NCBI GenBank assembly: GCA_026983735.1
Contig: JALSTN010000261.1
Coordinates: 1 to 36,024, forward strand
Length of the DNA stretch: 36,024 nt
Direction of reading: 5' to 3'
From: Saprospiraceae bacterium
GTDB taxonomy: Bacteria; Bacteroidota; Bacteroidia; Chitinophagales; Saprospiraceae
In this document: piece by piece, positions 15,457 through 24,796 of the stretch
Layout: each line of letters opens with the position of its first letter
How positions within the stretch are numbered: the first letter of the stretch is position 1
The notes under the pieces: generated by a model
Told to the model about the DNA's origin: nothing
Seen by the model: the letters and a program-made list of their open reading frames with translations, nothing else
Database searches by the model: none
Position numbers and translations under genes: made by a program

Positions 15457-17292
15457 CTATTTTAACAACTTATGTCCAATACGCCCCCACAGCTGCCAAA
15501 GCAACCCTCCTACTATCACAACAATAGCTAGCCAAACCCCCACCATAATCCAATGTCCGTAGATACACTGTCCGATGAGAAATAGGATGGCATACACCAA
15601 TAACGTACCTAATAACATAGCTAAAACCCCCTTCGGAATACTGGTTTCTTCAGAGGGAATCGCAATGTGTCGACCCGCCTTTACAGCGCGGTCTAACACA
15701 GGGCTCCACCCCTTCCCTCCCGGCTGAATTTTCTTGTAAAAAGACTCTAGGACTTCTTGACTATCTGGAGGAGTAATATACGTCACAATAAGCCAAATGA
15801 TCGTCGTGAGAAGTACGACCATTGGGAACTTCATCCAAGGTGCAAATAATCCTTCCTGGAAGATTCCCAATTCATCTTTGTGCCCAAACAAAAACGCTCC
15901 TACTGATGTAAAATTGAAGAGGACAGAAATTATTCCAGAGGCAAACATTGCAGAGATCTCACTCCAGGCATTGATCCGCCACCAAAACCAACGTAATATA
16001 AAAATCAGTCCTGTACCGGCTCCAAATAAAATGATAATATCAAAAATTTGCTTAGCATTCTGCAAATTTAGCGCAAACCAGGCACTCACAACCATCATAA
16101 ACACCGTCGCAATACGCCCTACTTGCACTAATGTGTGTTCACTCGCCTCCGGGCGCACAAATCTTTTGTAAAAATCATTGACTACGTATGATGCGCCCCA
16201 ATTAAGATGGGTTGAAATCGTACTCATATATGCCGCTAAAAGAGAGGCCAATAATAGACCGTACATCCCAGCAGGCAAAAAAGTCAACATGGCGGGATAA
16301 GCCATATCATTACCCAATTTGTCTAAAGGTATATCAGGAAACGCCTGCTTCAAACTTGCAATATCCGGAAAGACTACAAGAGAGGCTAGCGCAACAAGTA
16401 TCCATGGCCATGGCCGAATGGCGTAGTGTACGATATTAAAGAAAAAAGTTGCACCAATAGCATGATTCTCATCTTTAGCCGCCAACATGCGCTGAGCTAT
16501 ATATCCACCACCACCGGGTTCAGCTCCGGGGTACCAGGCACTCCACCACTGTACTGCAAGTGGAATAATCAAAACCGTCATCATAACCTCCCAATTATCG
16601 AAATCGGGCAAAAGAGAGGTTTTGGCTTGAACTAATTCATTAGACAATAATGCTTGTAAACCTCCAACCTGTGGGAGTGTTACAGCATAATACGCTGCAG
16701 CGACAGCACCGATCATAGAAAGTATGAATAGGATGAAATCCGTATATACGACCCCTCTAAACCCACCGATAGCACTGAAAATAGCAATTACTACTCCAGA
16801 GCTTATCACGACTTGTTGAGGGGATAGCCCCAACATAATTCCTCCGATCTTTATAGCGGCCAATGTCACTACTGACATAACCATAATATTAAAAATTAAT
16901 CCCAGGTAAATAGAGCGAAAACCTCTGAGAAAACGAGCAGCAGGACCACCATACCTCAACTCATAAAATTCCATATCCGTCGTCACATTTGATCTTCTCC
17001 ATAATCGAGCATAAATAAAAACAGTCAACATCCCGGTCAGTAGGAACACCCACCATACCCAGTTACCCGCTACTCCATCCCCACGGACTATATCTGTCAC
17101 TAATAAGGGAGTGTCGGCAGAAAATGTCGTAGCCACCATACTAAACCCTAAAAGCCACCAGGGCATACTTCTTCCTGATAGGAAAAATTCCGCAGTATCT
17201 TTCCCTGATTTTTTTGAAACCCATAATCCTATCGCCAAAACCACTACAAAAAAACCAATAAGAATCCCCCAATCCAACAAAGTAATGTTCAT
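15457..17292 (-). CDS. sodium:solute symporter (SSS family), linked to the amino-sugar locus
   Basis: The protein has 611 residues from the ATG at 17292 (MNITLLDWGILIGFFVVV), which follows an AGGAAG ribosome-binding site. The ORF track adds 48 residues upstream that do not look coding. It is a polytopic membrane protein with SSS features: DTAEFFLSGRSMPWW after helix 1, FSMVATTFSADTPLLVTD in the second helix region, FRGVVYTDFILFILSM and SLLAAYMSTISTHLNWGASY near the sodium site. It follows the SusD gene by 193 bases on the same strand and precedes aroK. The context suggests it carries the sugar or amino sugar handled by the SusCD-nagB system across the inner membrane, but the substrate is inferred. 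Confidence 0.88.
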   Translation of the reverse strand: MNITLLDWGILIGFFVVVLAIGLWVSKKSGKDTAEFFLSGRSMPWWLLGFSMVATTFSADTPLLVTDIVRGDGVAGNWVWWVFLLTGMLTVFIYARLWRRSNVTTDMEFYELRYGGPAARFLRGFRSIYLGLIFNIMVMSVVTLAAIKIGGIMLGLSPQQVVISSGVVIAIFSAIGGFRGVVYTDFILFILSMIGAVAAAYYAVTLPQVGGLQALLSNELVQAKTSLLPDFDNWEVMMTVLIIPLAVQWWSAWYPGAEPGGGGYIAQRMLAAKDENHAIGATFFFNIVHYAIRPWPWILVALASLVVFPDIASLKQAFPDIPLDKLGNDMAYPAMLTFLPAGMYGLLLASLLAAYMSTISTHLNWGASYVVNDFYKRFVRPEASEHTLVQVGRIATVFMMVVSAWFALNLQNAKQIFDIIILFGAGTGLIFILRWFWWRINAWSEISAMFASGIISVLFNFTSVGAFLFGHKDELGIFQEGLFAPWMKFPMVVLLTTIIWLIVTYITPPDSQEVLESFYKKIQPGGKGWSPVLDRAVKAGRHIAIPSEETSIPKGVLAMLLGTLLVYAILFLIGQCIYGHWIMVGVWLAIVVIVGGLLWQLWGRIGHKLLK

Positions 17293-17485
17293 AATTCTTC
17301 CTAAATAGATTAATAAATTAGCTGCAAGTCCAGTTCCATTTGACCGCAAGTTACAAATAATCTGTTTTCTCCCTTTATCAAGTATGCTATACCTTGCAAA
17401 AAAAGAAGGGGGAACAAAATGCCCCGCCCTCCTCATATAATAACATCAACAAAAGAACAGACTTGGGGAGTCTGTTTATCCCTTT

Positions 17486-19180
17486 CTATTTCTGCCACCA
17501 GAGCTTCGTATCCATTTGATCTGGTCCTTGCGCAGCATTAGCTGCTTCGACACTAGCACCATTGAGATCATAGGATTTAGGCCCATATTGCATCCTTGTC
17601 GGATAGGCGCCATTAATGTCTCCTAACCCATAAATATCAATATCACTAACACCATTGGCTAATTCCTTTGGGAATCCGGACTTTCTAACGGTCGCCCATC
17701 CTTCAAATCCTTCGGTGTAGTTGGCAATCCATTTTTGTACGTTGATTTGCTCCAACATTTCCTCTTGGCTACCTTTCAGCTTTCCCATCGGGGAAGAGGC
17801 AATAAATTGGTCGATACTTGCATCGTCAATCTTGTATAACTTCATAGCTGCTCTTAGACCATTTTCATACATAGATTGAGCATCACCACTTGCAAGTCCT
17901 CTCAATATAGCTTCGGCTCGATTGAAATACACTTCTGCAGAGGTGAGCACTATTTCAGCATTAATATTGTCATCATCCGGATCCATTCCAATAATGCTTT
18001 TACTGGGATTAGAGAAGAATTCAAATCTGGCAAGTGGCTTAACAAAACCATTCAAACGTGTAGGTTGACCTACGTAATAGGTATTTTCGGCCATGGTAAT
18101 CGTATAGTCCAGATCGTTTTCTTGAACGGTATATTGAGCTCCGGCGTCATCTAAAACAGATTTTATATAATCCAATCGCTTAGGGAACAATGCCCAGCCA
18201 AGAGAGTCTTTATCTTTCGCTGGACGACTAATGGTTACCTCACCTCCCGGAGCAGGTTCAGCATACGCTCCTAGACGAGGATCTTGGTTTTTCTGTAGAT
18301 AATTTATCAGCGTCTGACTAACTTTCCATTTAGAGCCCAAACCACCAAATCTTATCCAGATGTCACCATAAGAGCTACTGTTGTATTGGTTAATGCCATT
18401 ATCCTTATCTACTAGAGCATCTTCAGTCTCCAAAAGAGGACCATTCAGTGCTTCCTTAACTGCTGCTTGTGCAAAATCAGCACCCGGAGCACCCAATGCG
18501 CGCATGGCAATTCGTAGTTTTAAACTGTTCGCAAAGGCTTTCCACTTTTGTAAGTCTCCTTTAAAAAGAATATCATTCTCCCCAAGATCTTCTACCCCTT
18601 CACCTGTTTTCGTCGCGTCCCCAATGGTATTCACTGCTCCTGTCAATGCATCTATCAGACCTTTGTAAATATCTTTTTGAGCATCGAACTTAGGTAAAAG
18701 AACCGTTGGGTCACCTGCTTCAGAGTAAGGGACATTGCCAAATACATCCGTGTATTGCTGGTAGTACAGCGACTGCAAAATAACACCAACTGCATGACTG
18801 AGCTCATTCTCAAAATCTCCCCCGGGTTCGGTCAGCTTCAAATAAGTATTAATGAAATTAAAATAGCTTCCATACATCTCCCAAGACGCTTGGGTATATC
18901 CTCCATGGAATTTATACCCCAGCTCGTCATTCCACCATGAACCATGATTCCCGAAGCAAAAATATCCGGCAAAACGATCAGCATGTATTAGATTGGCCCT
19001 CCAATAATAGTATCTGGAAGGAGCATACAATTTGTATTCCGCTTTAGTTATAAAATATCTGGCACTCGCCTCTTCGGGCGTAATCGCATTTGGATTGGTA
19101 TTGATTTTCTCAAAATCACTTGTACAAGCAAAAATGCTAAGTAAAATGCCTGAGATGAATAAATAAATTATATTTTTCAT
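17486..19180 (-). CDS. SusD/RagB-family nutrient-binding outer-membrane lipoprotein
   Basis: The protein has 564 residues. The N-terminus is a lipoprotein signal (LLSIFACTSD) with the lipobox cysteine at residue 19. The start of the mature protein, FEKINTNPNAITPEEA, and the QQYTDVFGNVPYSEA segment are typical of the SusD-like_2 branch. A late block (VLTSAEVYFNRAEAILRG) matches the helical repeat region where such proteins pack on SusC. These proteins sit on the cell surface and hand oligosaccharides or peptides to the TonB-dependent SusC pore. It lies 124 bases downstream of SusC and is paired with it. Substrate specificity cannot be read; the linked nagB suggests amino sugars. Confidence 0.92.
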   Translation of the reverse strand: MKNIIYLFISGILLSIFACTSDFEKINTNPNAITPEEASARYFITKAEYKLYAPSRYYYWRANLIHADRFAGYFCFGNHGSWWNDELGYKFHGGYTQASWEMYGSYFNFINTYLKLTEPGGDFENELSHAVGVILQSLYYQQYTDVFGNVPYSEAGDPTVLLPKFDAQKDIYKGLIDALTGAVNTIGDATKTGEGVEDLGENDILFKGDLQKWKAFANSLKLRIAMRALGAPGADFAQAAVKEALNGPLLETEDALVDKDNGINQYNSSSYGDIWIRFGGLGSKWKVSQTLINYLQKNQDPRLGAYAEPAPGGEVTISRPAKDKDSLGWALFPKRLDYIKSVLDDAGAQYTVQENDLDYTITMAENTYYVGQPTRLNGFVKPLARFEFFSNPSKSIIGMDPDDDNINAEIVLTSAEVYFNRAEAILRGLASGDAQSMYENGLRAAMKLYKIDDASIDQFIASSPMGKLKGSQEEMLEQINVQKWIANYTEGFEGWATVRKSGFPKELANGVSDIDIYGLGDINGAYPTRMQYGPKSYDLNGASVEAANAAQGPDQMDTKLWWQK

Positions 19181-19231
19181 TATTATGTAATTTTATTTTG
19201 AAAAGATTTGATCTATTACTTTTGAATTTAG

Positions 19232-19243
19232 CCATTTCATAAC
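19232..19243 (-). repeat. near copy of the dispersed 12-mer (one mismatch)
   Basis: CCATTTCATAAC lies in the SusC-SusD intergenic gap. The 10-base core is intact. Confidence 0.6.
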
Positions 19244-19304
19244 ACGGACAAGATTTCGTCCTTCGAACTAGTCGTACATGTCTTTAAAACAACTAAATAT
19301 GCCT

Positions 19305-22300
19305 CTAAAACTTGACTTTTAAGTTTAAACCGATGCTTCTGACAGAGGGTAAATTGTAGTACAACATCCCTTGGGCGAAGTTACTTGTACTATACGTCGA
19401 CTCCGGATCGAAATTCCCTAAATCATTGCGCAAGAATAAGAGATTTCGCCCGACAAACCCCAAACTAACCGATCGGATAGGTGCATTGCTAAGCATAGCC
19501 ATAGGCAGTTTAAAATTGACTGCAACCTCCCTGAGACGAATATTGGTCTGATCATATACATAATTGGAGGCTATACCACTCATCGCCCCCCAATATTGTT
19601 GCCCCGTAATCTTTGTTGTATTCTTTTCCCAAACAGGATCTTCAGCTGTACCCGTATTTATTACACCATCTACTACGATACCATCCTCTCTGTATTCTAG
19701 TGATCTATCCGAAACACCTGCAGCATCGAGACCTGCATCCGTCCCGGAGTAAAGTTGCCCACCGATTCTTCCATCTATCAGAAAACGAAGTACGACCCCT
19801 TTATAAGTAATCACATTGTTAAGTCCGCCAATCCATTTAGGTTGATAGTTTCCCAAATAAACCTTATCACTTGTCGCAACAGGTCGACCATTTTTGTCGA
19901 CAATAAGATCCCCGTTTTCATTGGTCTTGAAGGTGGTACCATAGATATCACCAAATCCGGGATTAGCTACAATTGAACTATCCTTTAGACGTGCACCCTC
20001 CACTGTTGCCTGCACGACGACACTTCCTGAATTGTTGGTACTAAATACATAGTTATCAATCCCTTTAAACAATTCTACAAGTTTGTTCTTATTCTTTGAA
20101 AAGTTAAAGGATATATCCCAAGTTAAGTCTTGTGTTTGAACGGGTGTAACACCCAGTAAAAATTCAAACCCATCATTATTGACTTGTCCTACATTCGTAA
20201 ACTTGGCGGTATATCCGGTAGCTGGAGCGACCGGTACGGTCGTAATCAAGTTTTTAGTCTTTTTGGAATATACGGAAATATCACCATAAACTCTATTGCC
20301 AAACATCTTATACTCTAATCCAAACTCCAGAGAACTCGTCTGTTCGGGTTTCAAATCAGGGTTTCTCTGTACCGAACTCTGAGACAACACCGTTAGGTCT
20401 TGATAACTATCCGCATCCAAGCTGTAGGAATTCAACAATTGATACGGTCCGGTATCACTTCCCACATTTGCCCAACTCACGCGAACCTTTGCAAAATCAA
20501 GCCGGTCGACATGCATCAACTGGCTCAAGATTAAAGATAAGCTAGCTGACGGATAAAAATAAGACCAATTGTCCTTTGGCAATGTAGAGGACCAATCATT
20601 TCGCCCGGTGATATCCAAATAGGCAAAATTCTGATAGGAAAAAGAAGCCGATCCATAGACAGAATGAATTTTCTTTTTTCCCAACTCATTGTAGAAGGGG
20701 AACGTATTTTTAGCACTAGAGACCGTAGCCTTTGTCGGAATTTTAAAATCATCTCCTCTTACTCCTTGAGAAGTAAAAGTGGACAAGAGCTTATTCGCTC
20801 CAAGATTTAAGTTTAATCCGATGTCATCTGTTAATTGATTATTGTACATCAACAAGACATCCGCATTGGTCTCCGAATTCTTATAATCCCTAAAATTAAA
20901 TCTGCCTTTACTAAAGAACCAATGACCATATTGGCTAACCGTTTCAATTGTCTGGTTGACATAATCTGTACCGATGCGGCCAAATATGGACCAATGATCC
21001 GTCAGCTTATAGGTAGCTTTTACGAATCCCTGTAAGCGGTTCCTCCGATCATCATTTCTATCATTATACAAGATCCAGAAAGGGTTGCTGCCAAGACTAT
21101 TGTATGAAATGGCGGAAAGGGTCGCTGGATCTTGAAAATTGGATTTTAGGTCAGCTATCGGGATATTTCTAGGTGTCTTATAGACATAAGCCATGATTCC
21201 CTCTGTACCCTGATCTGGTCTATTAGTGGCACTTTGTTGAAAATAAGTCACTTTAGCATCCAAGTCCAATCGATCTGATATGGCAGTTGTTGCTCTGAGA
21301 TTAAAATTATGGCGATTGAGTCCAGACTGTTGTAGTATTGAGCTAATCGCTGAATTAGAATATGAAAAGCGTGCGGTAGTACGATCATTCCCGCCCTCTA
21401 ACGTCACTGTTTGAACTACATTATGTCCGGTGCGGAAAAAATTCTTGATATTGTCCGGTTGAGCAGAATAGGCTTTTGTAGCGCCTTCTTCTGTCCAGTA
21501 TGGCTGAACAGAACCGTCCATCTTAGGTCCCCAGGAGCCGGATTGATCCTTTAGAGTAGCAAAATCAGTACTTATGGCTCCATTCGAGCCCATCCCGTAT
21601 TCATTTTGGAGTTTTGGTAAAAGCATCGGGTTATCAAAGGAATAATGAGCAGAGTATCCTACGCCAATCCCTTTTTGAGCGGTCCCTTTTTTCGTGGTAA
21701 TAAGAATTACACCATTCGCCGCTCTTGATCCATAGAGCGCCGCAGCGTTGGGGCCTTTAAGCACTGAAATAGATTCTATATCATCTGAGTTGAGGTCAGA
21801 TATACCCGTCCCATAATCAGATCTTCTATAATTTGCTGTTCCTGTACCATTGGCACTACCAAAACCCGAATTGTCAATAGGGACACCATCCACGACATAT
21901 AAGGGTTGATTGTTACCCGAAAGAGAGTTATTTCCTCGAATAACGATTCGAGTTCCACTACCGGGACCTGCCGTTGACTTACTCATGACCAGACCGGCGA
22001 CACGTCCGGTTAGCTGATCGATCACATTGCTCTCTTTTGCTTGTGAAAGTTCGTCTCCGGACACTTCAGTAATGGCATAGCCCAAAGCCTTTTTTTCTCT
22101 TGAAATACCTAATGCAGTTACGACGACCTCGTCTAAAAGAGCGCCCTCCTCTAACGTGACATCCAATATAGTTTGATCCACAATCTCTACACTTACAGGT
22201 CTATATCCGACCAAAGAAAAGGTAAGCGTAGCTCCTTGAGCAACATTTATGTCATAATGTCCATCCAAGTCTGTAACCGTCCCTTTGGAAGTCCCCTCTT

Positions 22301-22430
22301 CGATAATATTCACACCGATAAGAGGGGCACCGTCAGTAGAACGGACCATACCGGAGATATTTTTTTGACTCCATCCTTGACTTATTACAAGCAAGATGAT
22401 AAATGCAGTTAGAAAATAGTTTTGTTTCAT
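19305..22430 (-). CDS. SusC/RagA-family TonB-linked outer-membrane protein
   Basis: The protein has 1041 residues from the ATG at 22430, where a signal peptide starts (MKQNYFLTAFIILLVISQGWS). The ORF track begins 26 codons earlier and overlaps nagB, which is not credible. After the signal is a carboxypeptidase-regulatory-like domain (GTSKGTVTDLDGHYDI). Then comes the plug domain, with SDDIESISVLKGPNAAALYG and GSRAANGVILITTKKG, the SusC signature. The rest is a large beta barrel ending in aromatic F, as required for outer-membrane insertion. It would import substrate with TonB energy together with SusD. It is 62 bases downstream of nagB, in one likely transcript. A near copy of the dispersed 12-mer lies at 21101-21112. 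Confidence 0.94.
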   Translation of the reverse strand: MKQNYFLTAFIILLVISQGWSQKNISGMVRSTDGAPLIGVNIIEEGTSKGTVTDLDGHYDINVAQGATLTFSLVGYRPVSVEIVDQTILDVTLEEGALLDEVVVTALGISREKKALGYAITEVSGDELSQAKESNVIDQLTGRVAGLVMSKSTAGPGSGTRIVIRGNNSLSGNNQPLYVVDGVPIDNSGFGSANGTGTANYRRSDYGTGISDLNSDDIESISVLKGPNAAALYGSRAANGVILITTKKGTAQKGIGVGYSAHYSFDNPMLLPKLQNEYGMGSNGAISTDFATLKDQSGSWGPKMDGSVQPYWTEEGATKAYSAQPDNIKNFFRTGHNVVQTVTLEGGNDRTTARFSYSNSAISSILQQSGLNRHNFNLRATTAISDRLDLDAKVTYFQQSATNRPDQGTEGIMAYVYKTPRNIPIADLKSNFQDPATLSAISYNSLGSNPFWILYNDRNDDRRNRLQGFVKATYKLTDHWSIFGRIGTDYVNQTIETVSQYGHWFFSKGRFNFRDYKNSETNADVLLMYNNQLTDDIGLNLNLGANKLLSTFTSQGVRGDDFKIPTKATVSSAKNTFPFYNELGKKKIHSVYGSASFSYQNFAYLDITGRNDWSSTLPKDNWSYFYPSASLSLILSQLMHVDRLDFAKVRVSWANVGSDTGPYQLLNSYSLDADSYQDLTVLSQSSVQRNPDLKPEQTSSLEFGLEYKMFGNRVYGDISVYSKKTKNLITTVPVAPATGYTAKFTNVGQVNNDGFEFLLGVTPVQTQDLTWDISFNFSKNKNKLVELFKGIDNYVFSTNNSGSVVVQATVEGARLKDSSIVANPGFGDIYGTTFKTNENGDLIVDKNGRPVATSDKVYLGNYQPKWIGGLNNVITYKGVVLRFLIDGRIGGQLYSGTDAGLDAAGVSDRSLEYREDGIVVDGVINTGTAEDPVWEKNTTKITGQQYWGAMSGIASNYVYDQTNIRLREVAVNFKLPMAMLSNAPIRSVSLGFVGRNLLFLRNDLGNFDPESTYSTSNFAQGMLYYNLPSVRSIGLNLKVKF
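21101..21112 (+). repeat. near copy of the dispersed 12-mer (one mismatch) inside the SusC gene
   Basis: TGTATGAAATGG, with the 10-base core intact. The coding strand reads I-S-Y here. Confidence 0.6.
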
Positions 22431-22492
22431 GATTTGAGTTTTATTATTAAAAAATGAATCAACGCGATTTTGATTTACAAAAATATCTATCC

Positions 22493-24472
22493 TTAAAGTC
22501 CTCTCCATTTGGAAAAAGCTTCCATGGCCTCATACTCTGCCAATCCGAGTTTGCGGTAAAGAGCTGCAGTCATTCGATTTCTATCTTCAGCTCGTTGCCA
22601 AAACTCCCGAACATCAGCTCCTGGGAAAGGTGGATGATCCTTTTGAGACTGATGCATAAAGATGGCTTTTCTTTTCTTTTCTAATTCAATCGGACTGAGG
22701 GGAACCGCCATATCGATTTCATGAATAGGCCATTCATTCCACGCTCCTCTATACAACCATACCCAACAGTCTTTAACCCATCTCTTTCTTTTTAATTTAT
22801 GCATCGAGGCAAAAACTGCATCTAAACATACTCTGTGTGTTCCATGTGGATCCGCCAGATCTCCAGCAGCATAAATTTGATGAGGCTTTATTTTCTCAAT
22901 CAACTTTGTAACCAACTCAACATCTTTATTTCCCAGGTTTTTCTTCTTGGAAGTCCCGGTCTCATAAAATGGGAGGTCAAGGAAGTGAATATGGCTATCT
23001 TTGACACCACAAAAACGAGCACCTGCTCGTGCTTCTGAACGCCTTATCAAACCTTTAATTCGCCGTACAGAAGGACGATCTACCTCGCCACTTGTCTTAC
23101 TCTTTAGAAACATTTCCGCTGAATCAAAAACACCATACAGTTCAAGGGAAGATCTATCAAATGAGGCGATACTTTCTTTAGAAAACTCAATAAATTTCAA
23201 TGCATCATGATCGTGTACCGCAATGTTTCCGGAAGTTTGGTACACCACATGAACATCATGCCCTTGTTCTACCAAGCGCAATAGTGTCCCTCCCATAGAT
23301 ATTACATCATCATCCGGATGTGGACTGAATACAATTATTCTCTTTTGTTCCGGGCGTGCTCTTTCCGGTCTATGTCGATCGTCCTCTCCCGGCTTGCCCC
23401 CCGGCCATCCGGTAATGGTATGCTGAATGCGGTTAAAAACCTTAATATTGATGTCGTAACTTGATGCATATTCTATTATTAAATCACTTAAACCATTTTC
23501 AGAATAATCTTCATCCGTTAACTTCAAAATGGGTTTTTCTACCCTTTCGGACAACCAAATAACCGCCTTACATATGAGGTTATCTGTCCAATTGCATATT
23601 CCCACTTTCCAAGGTGTCCGAATTCGACTAAGTTTTTCTGCCGCACTCAAATCAACAAACACCTTGGTGCGTTTATGCTTTTGTAAGTAGGAGGAAGGTA
23701 CATTAGGGGTAATTGGTCCTTCCACAGCTTCTTTGAGAATATCCGCCTTGTGCTGCCCCCATGCCATCAAAAATATCTTCTTGGCTTTCATGATACTCCC
23801 AATCCCCATTGTTATAGCTCTATAAGGTACATTTTCAATACCGTTAAAATCCTCCGCCGCATCCCTCCTGGTAATCGCATCAAGCTTCACTAGTCGAGTA
23901 AGTGAGTTTTCCCAAGACCCCGGTTCATTAAAACCGATGTGCCCCGTACGGCCTATACCCAACAACTGAATATCTAAGCCTCCATAACTGTCAATTAATT
24001 TTTCATACTCATCACAATACAACTCCCATTTATCCATCTCAATAGTTCCATCCGGGATATGAATTTGATCAGCAGGAATATCAATATGATCAAACAAATA
24101 TTCATGCATAAAATAAACATAGCTTTGTCTCGAATCAGGAGACATCGGATAATACTCATCTAGATTGAAGGTAATCACGTTGCGAAAGCTCAATCCTTCA
24201 TTTTTGTGCAACCTTACAAGTTCTTCATATACCTTTATAGGAGAAGATCCTGTAGCTAAACCCAGTACCAATGGCAAACCATCTTGCTGTTTTTGACGAA
24301 TGGCAAGTGCAATTGACCTGGCAATATGACGAGATGCATCTAAAGAATTTTCCCAAATTGTCACGGGAAGCTTTTCTACTGACTTCAACAAATATTTCAA
24401 ATCTTTTTGAGCATAAGGGTGAGAAAGCACTTCGAAATTGATATTTTGAGATGGAGTTGTTTCTGCTTGCAT
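22493..24472 (-). CDS. nagB: glucosamine-6-phosphate deaminase fused to a LmbE/PIG-L-like domain
   Basis: The protein has 659 residues, more than twice the length of E. coli NagB. The first roughly 300 residues are the deaminase, converting glucosamine 6-phosphate to fructose 6-phosphate and ammonia: LGLATGSSPIKVYEEL for phosphate binding, TFNLDEYYPMS, and LGIGRTGHIGFNEPGS with the catalytic loop. The C-terminal part has RIIVFSPHPDDDVISMGGTLL and DPHGTHRVCLDAV, the metal-binding HPDD and HxxH motifs of LmbE/PIG-L de-N-acetylases. This long form is common in Bacteroidota, and the fused domain suggests de-N-acetylation of GlcNAc derivatives, though it is often annotated without proof. It leads the minus-strand run with SusC, SusD and the symporter, and faces the divergent LacI gene across a palindromic site. 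Confidence 0.92.
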   Translation of the reverse strand: MQAETTPSQNINFEVLSHPYAQKDLKYLLKSVEKLPVTIWENSLDASRHIARSIALAIRQKQQDGLPLVLGLATGSSPIKVYEELVRLHKNEGLSFRNVITFNLDEYYPMSPDSRQSYVYFMHEYLFDHIDIPADQIHIPDGTIEMDKWELYCDEYEKLIDSYGGLDIQLLGIGRTGHIGFNEPGSWENSLTRLVKLDAITRRDAAEDFNGIENVPYRAITMGIGSIMKAKKIFLMAWGQHKADILKEAVEGPITPNVPSSYLQKHKRTKVFVDLSAAEKLSRIRTPWKVGICNWTDNLICKAVIWLSERVEKPILKLTDEDYSENGLSDLIIEYASSYDINIKVFNRIQHTITGWPGGKPGEDDRHRPERARPEQKRIIVFSPHPDDDVISMGGTLLRLVEQGHDVHVVYQTSGNIAVHDHDALKFIEFSKESIASFDRSSLELYGVFDSAEMFLKSKTSGEVDRPSVRRIKGLIRRSEARAGARFCGVKDSHIHFLDLPFYETGTSKKKNLGNKDVELVTKLIEKIKPHQIYAAGDLADPHGTHRVCLDAVFASMHKLKRKRWVKDCWVWLYRGAWNEWPIHEIDMAVPLSPIELEKKRKAIFMHQSQKDHPPFPGADVREFWQRAEDRNRMTAALYRKLGLAEYEAMEAFSKWRGL

Positions 24473-24594
24473 AAATACTTATTATGTTAAATATCAAATA
24501 ATTAACCGGGCATATGGGATATCACCCAACCGTATTATGACAGTAAAATTACTTCAATTATTGATTCATAGGTAATAAAATTCCAATATTTTTC

Positions 24595-24622
24595 AAAAAA
24601 CTGTGTGCGCACACAGTTTTTT
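24595..24622. promoter_or_regulatory. 28-bp perfect palindrome, probable operator of the LacI-type regulator
   Basis: The half-site AAAAAACTGTGTGC is followed directly by its exact reverse complement. The centre is a CG dinucleotide, as in LacI-family operators. It lies between the divergent nagB and lacI-type genes, 122 bases from the nagB start. Regulator and target are adjacent, so this is the likely autoregulatory and nagB-controlling site. It could also form a hairpin with A and T runs, so a terminator role is possible. Confidence 0.7.
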
Positions 24623-24696
24623 ATACTACCTTTATACTAGTGCTCCTTTCTCTGCTTTAATTTGTTTTATCAAACAAACATGAATTTTATTAATCA

Positions 24697-24704
24697 TACC
24701 TTTG
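24697..24704 (+). promoter_or_regulatory. Bacteroidota-type -7 box for the LacI-type gene
   Basis: TACCTTTG is an exact match to TAnnTTTG and lies 75 bases downstream of the palindrome. A TTTG at 24661-24664 is too far upstream to be an ideal -33 box. Confidence 0.5.
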
Positions 24705-24796
24705 GTTAATAAAAGTAATAGTAGAGCAATGCGGCACGATAGATGCACAAACTTTGTATTACAATTTTCCCCTATTCATTAGAAAATTTTGAAGCA

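Noticed and set aside
22431-22508. ORF-track start of the SusC gene overlapping nagB
   Set aside because: The signal peptide starts at 22430; the extension overlaps nagB and has no family match.
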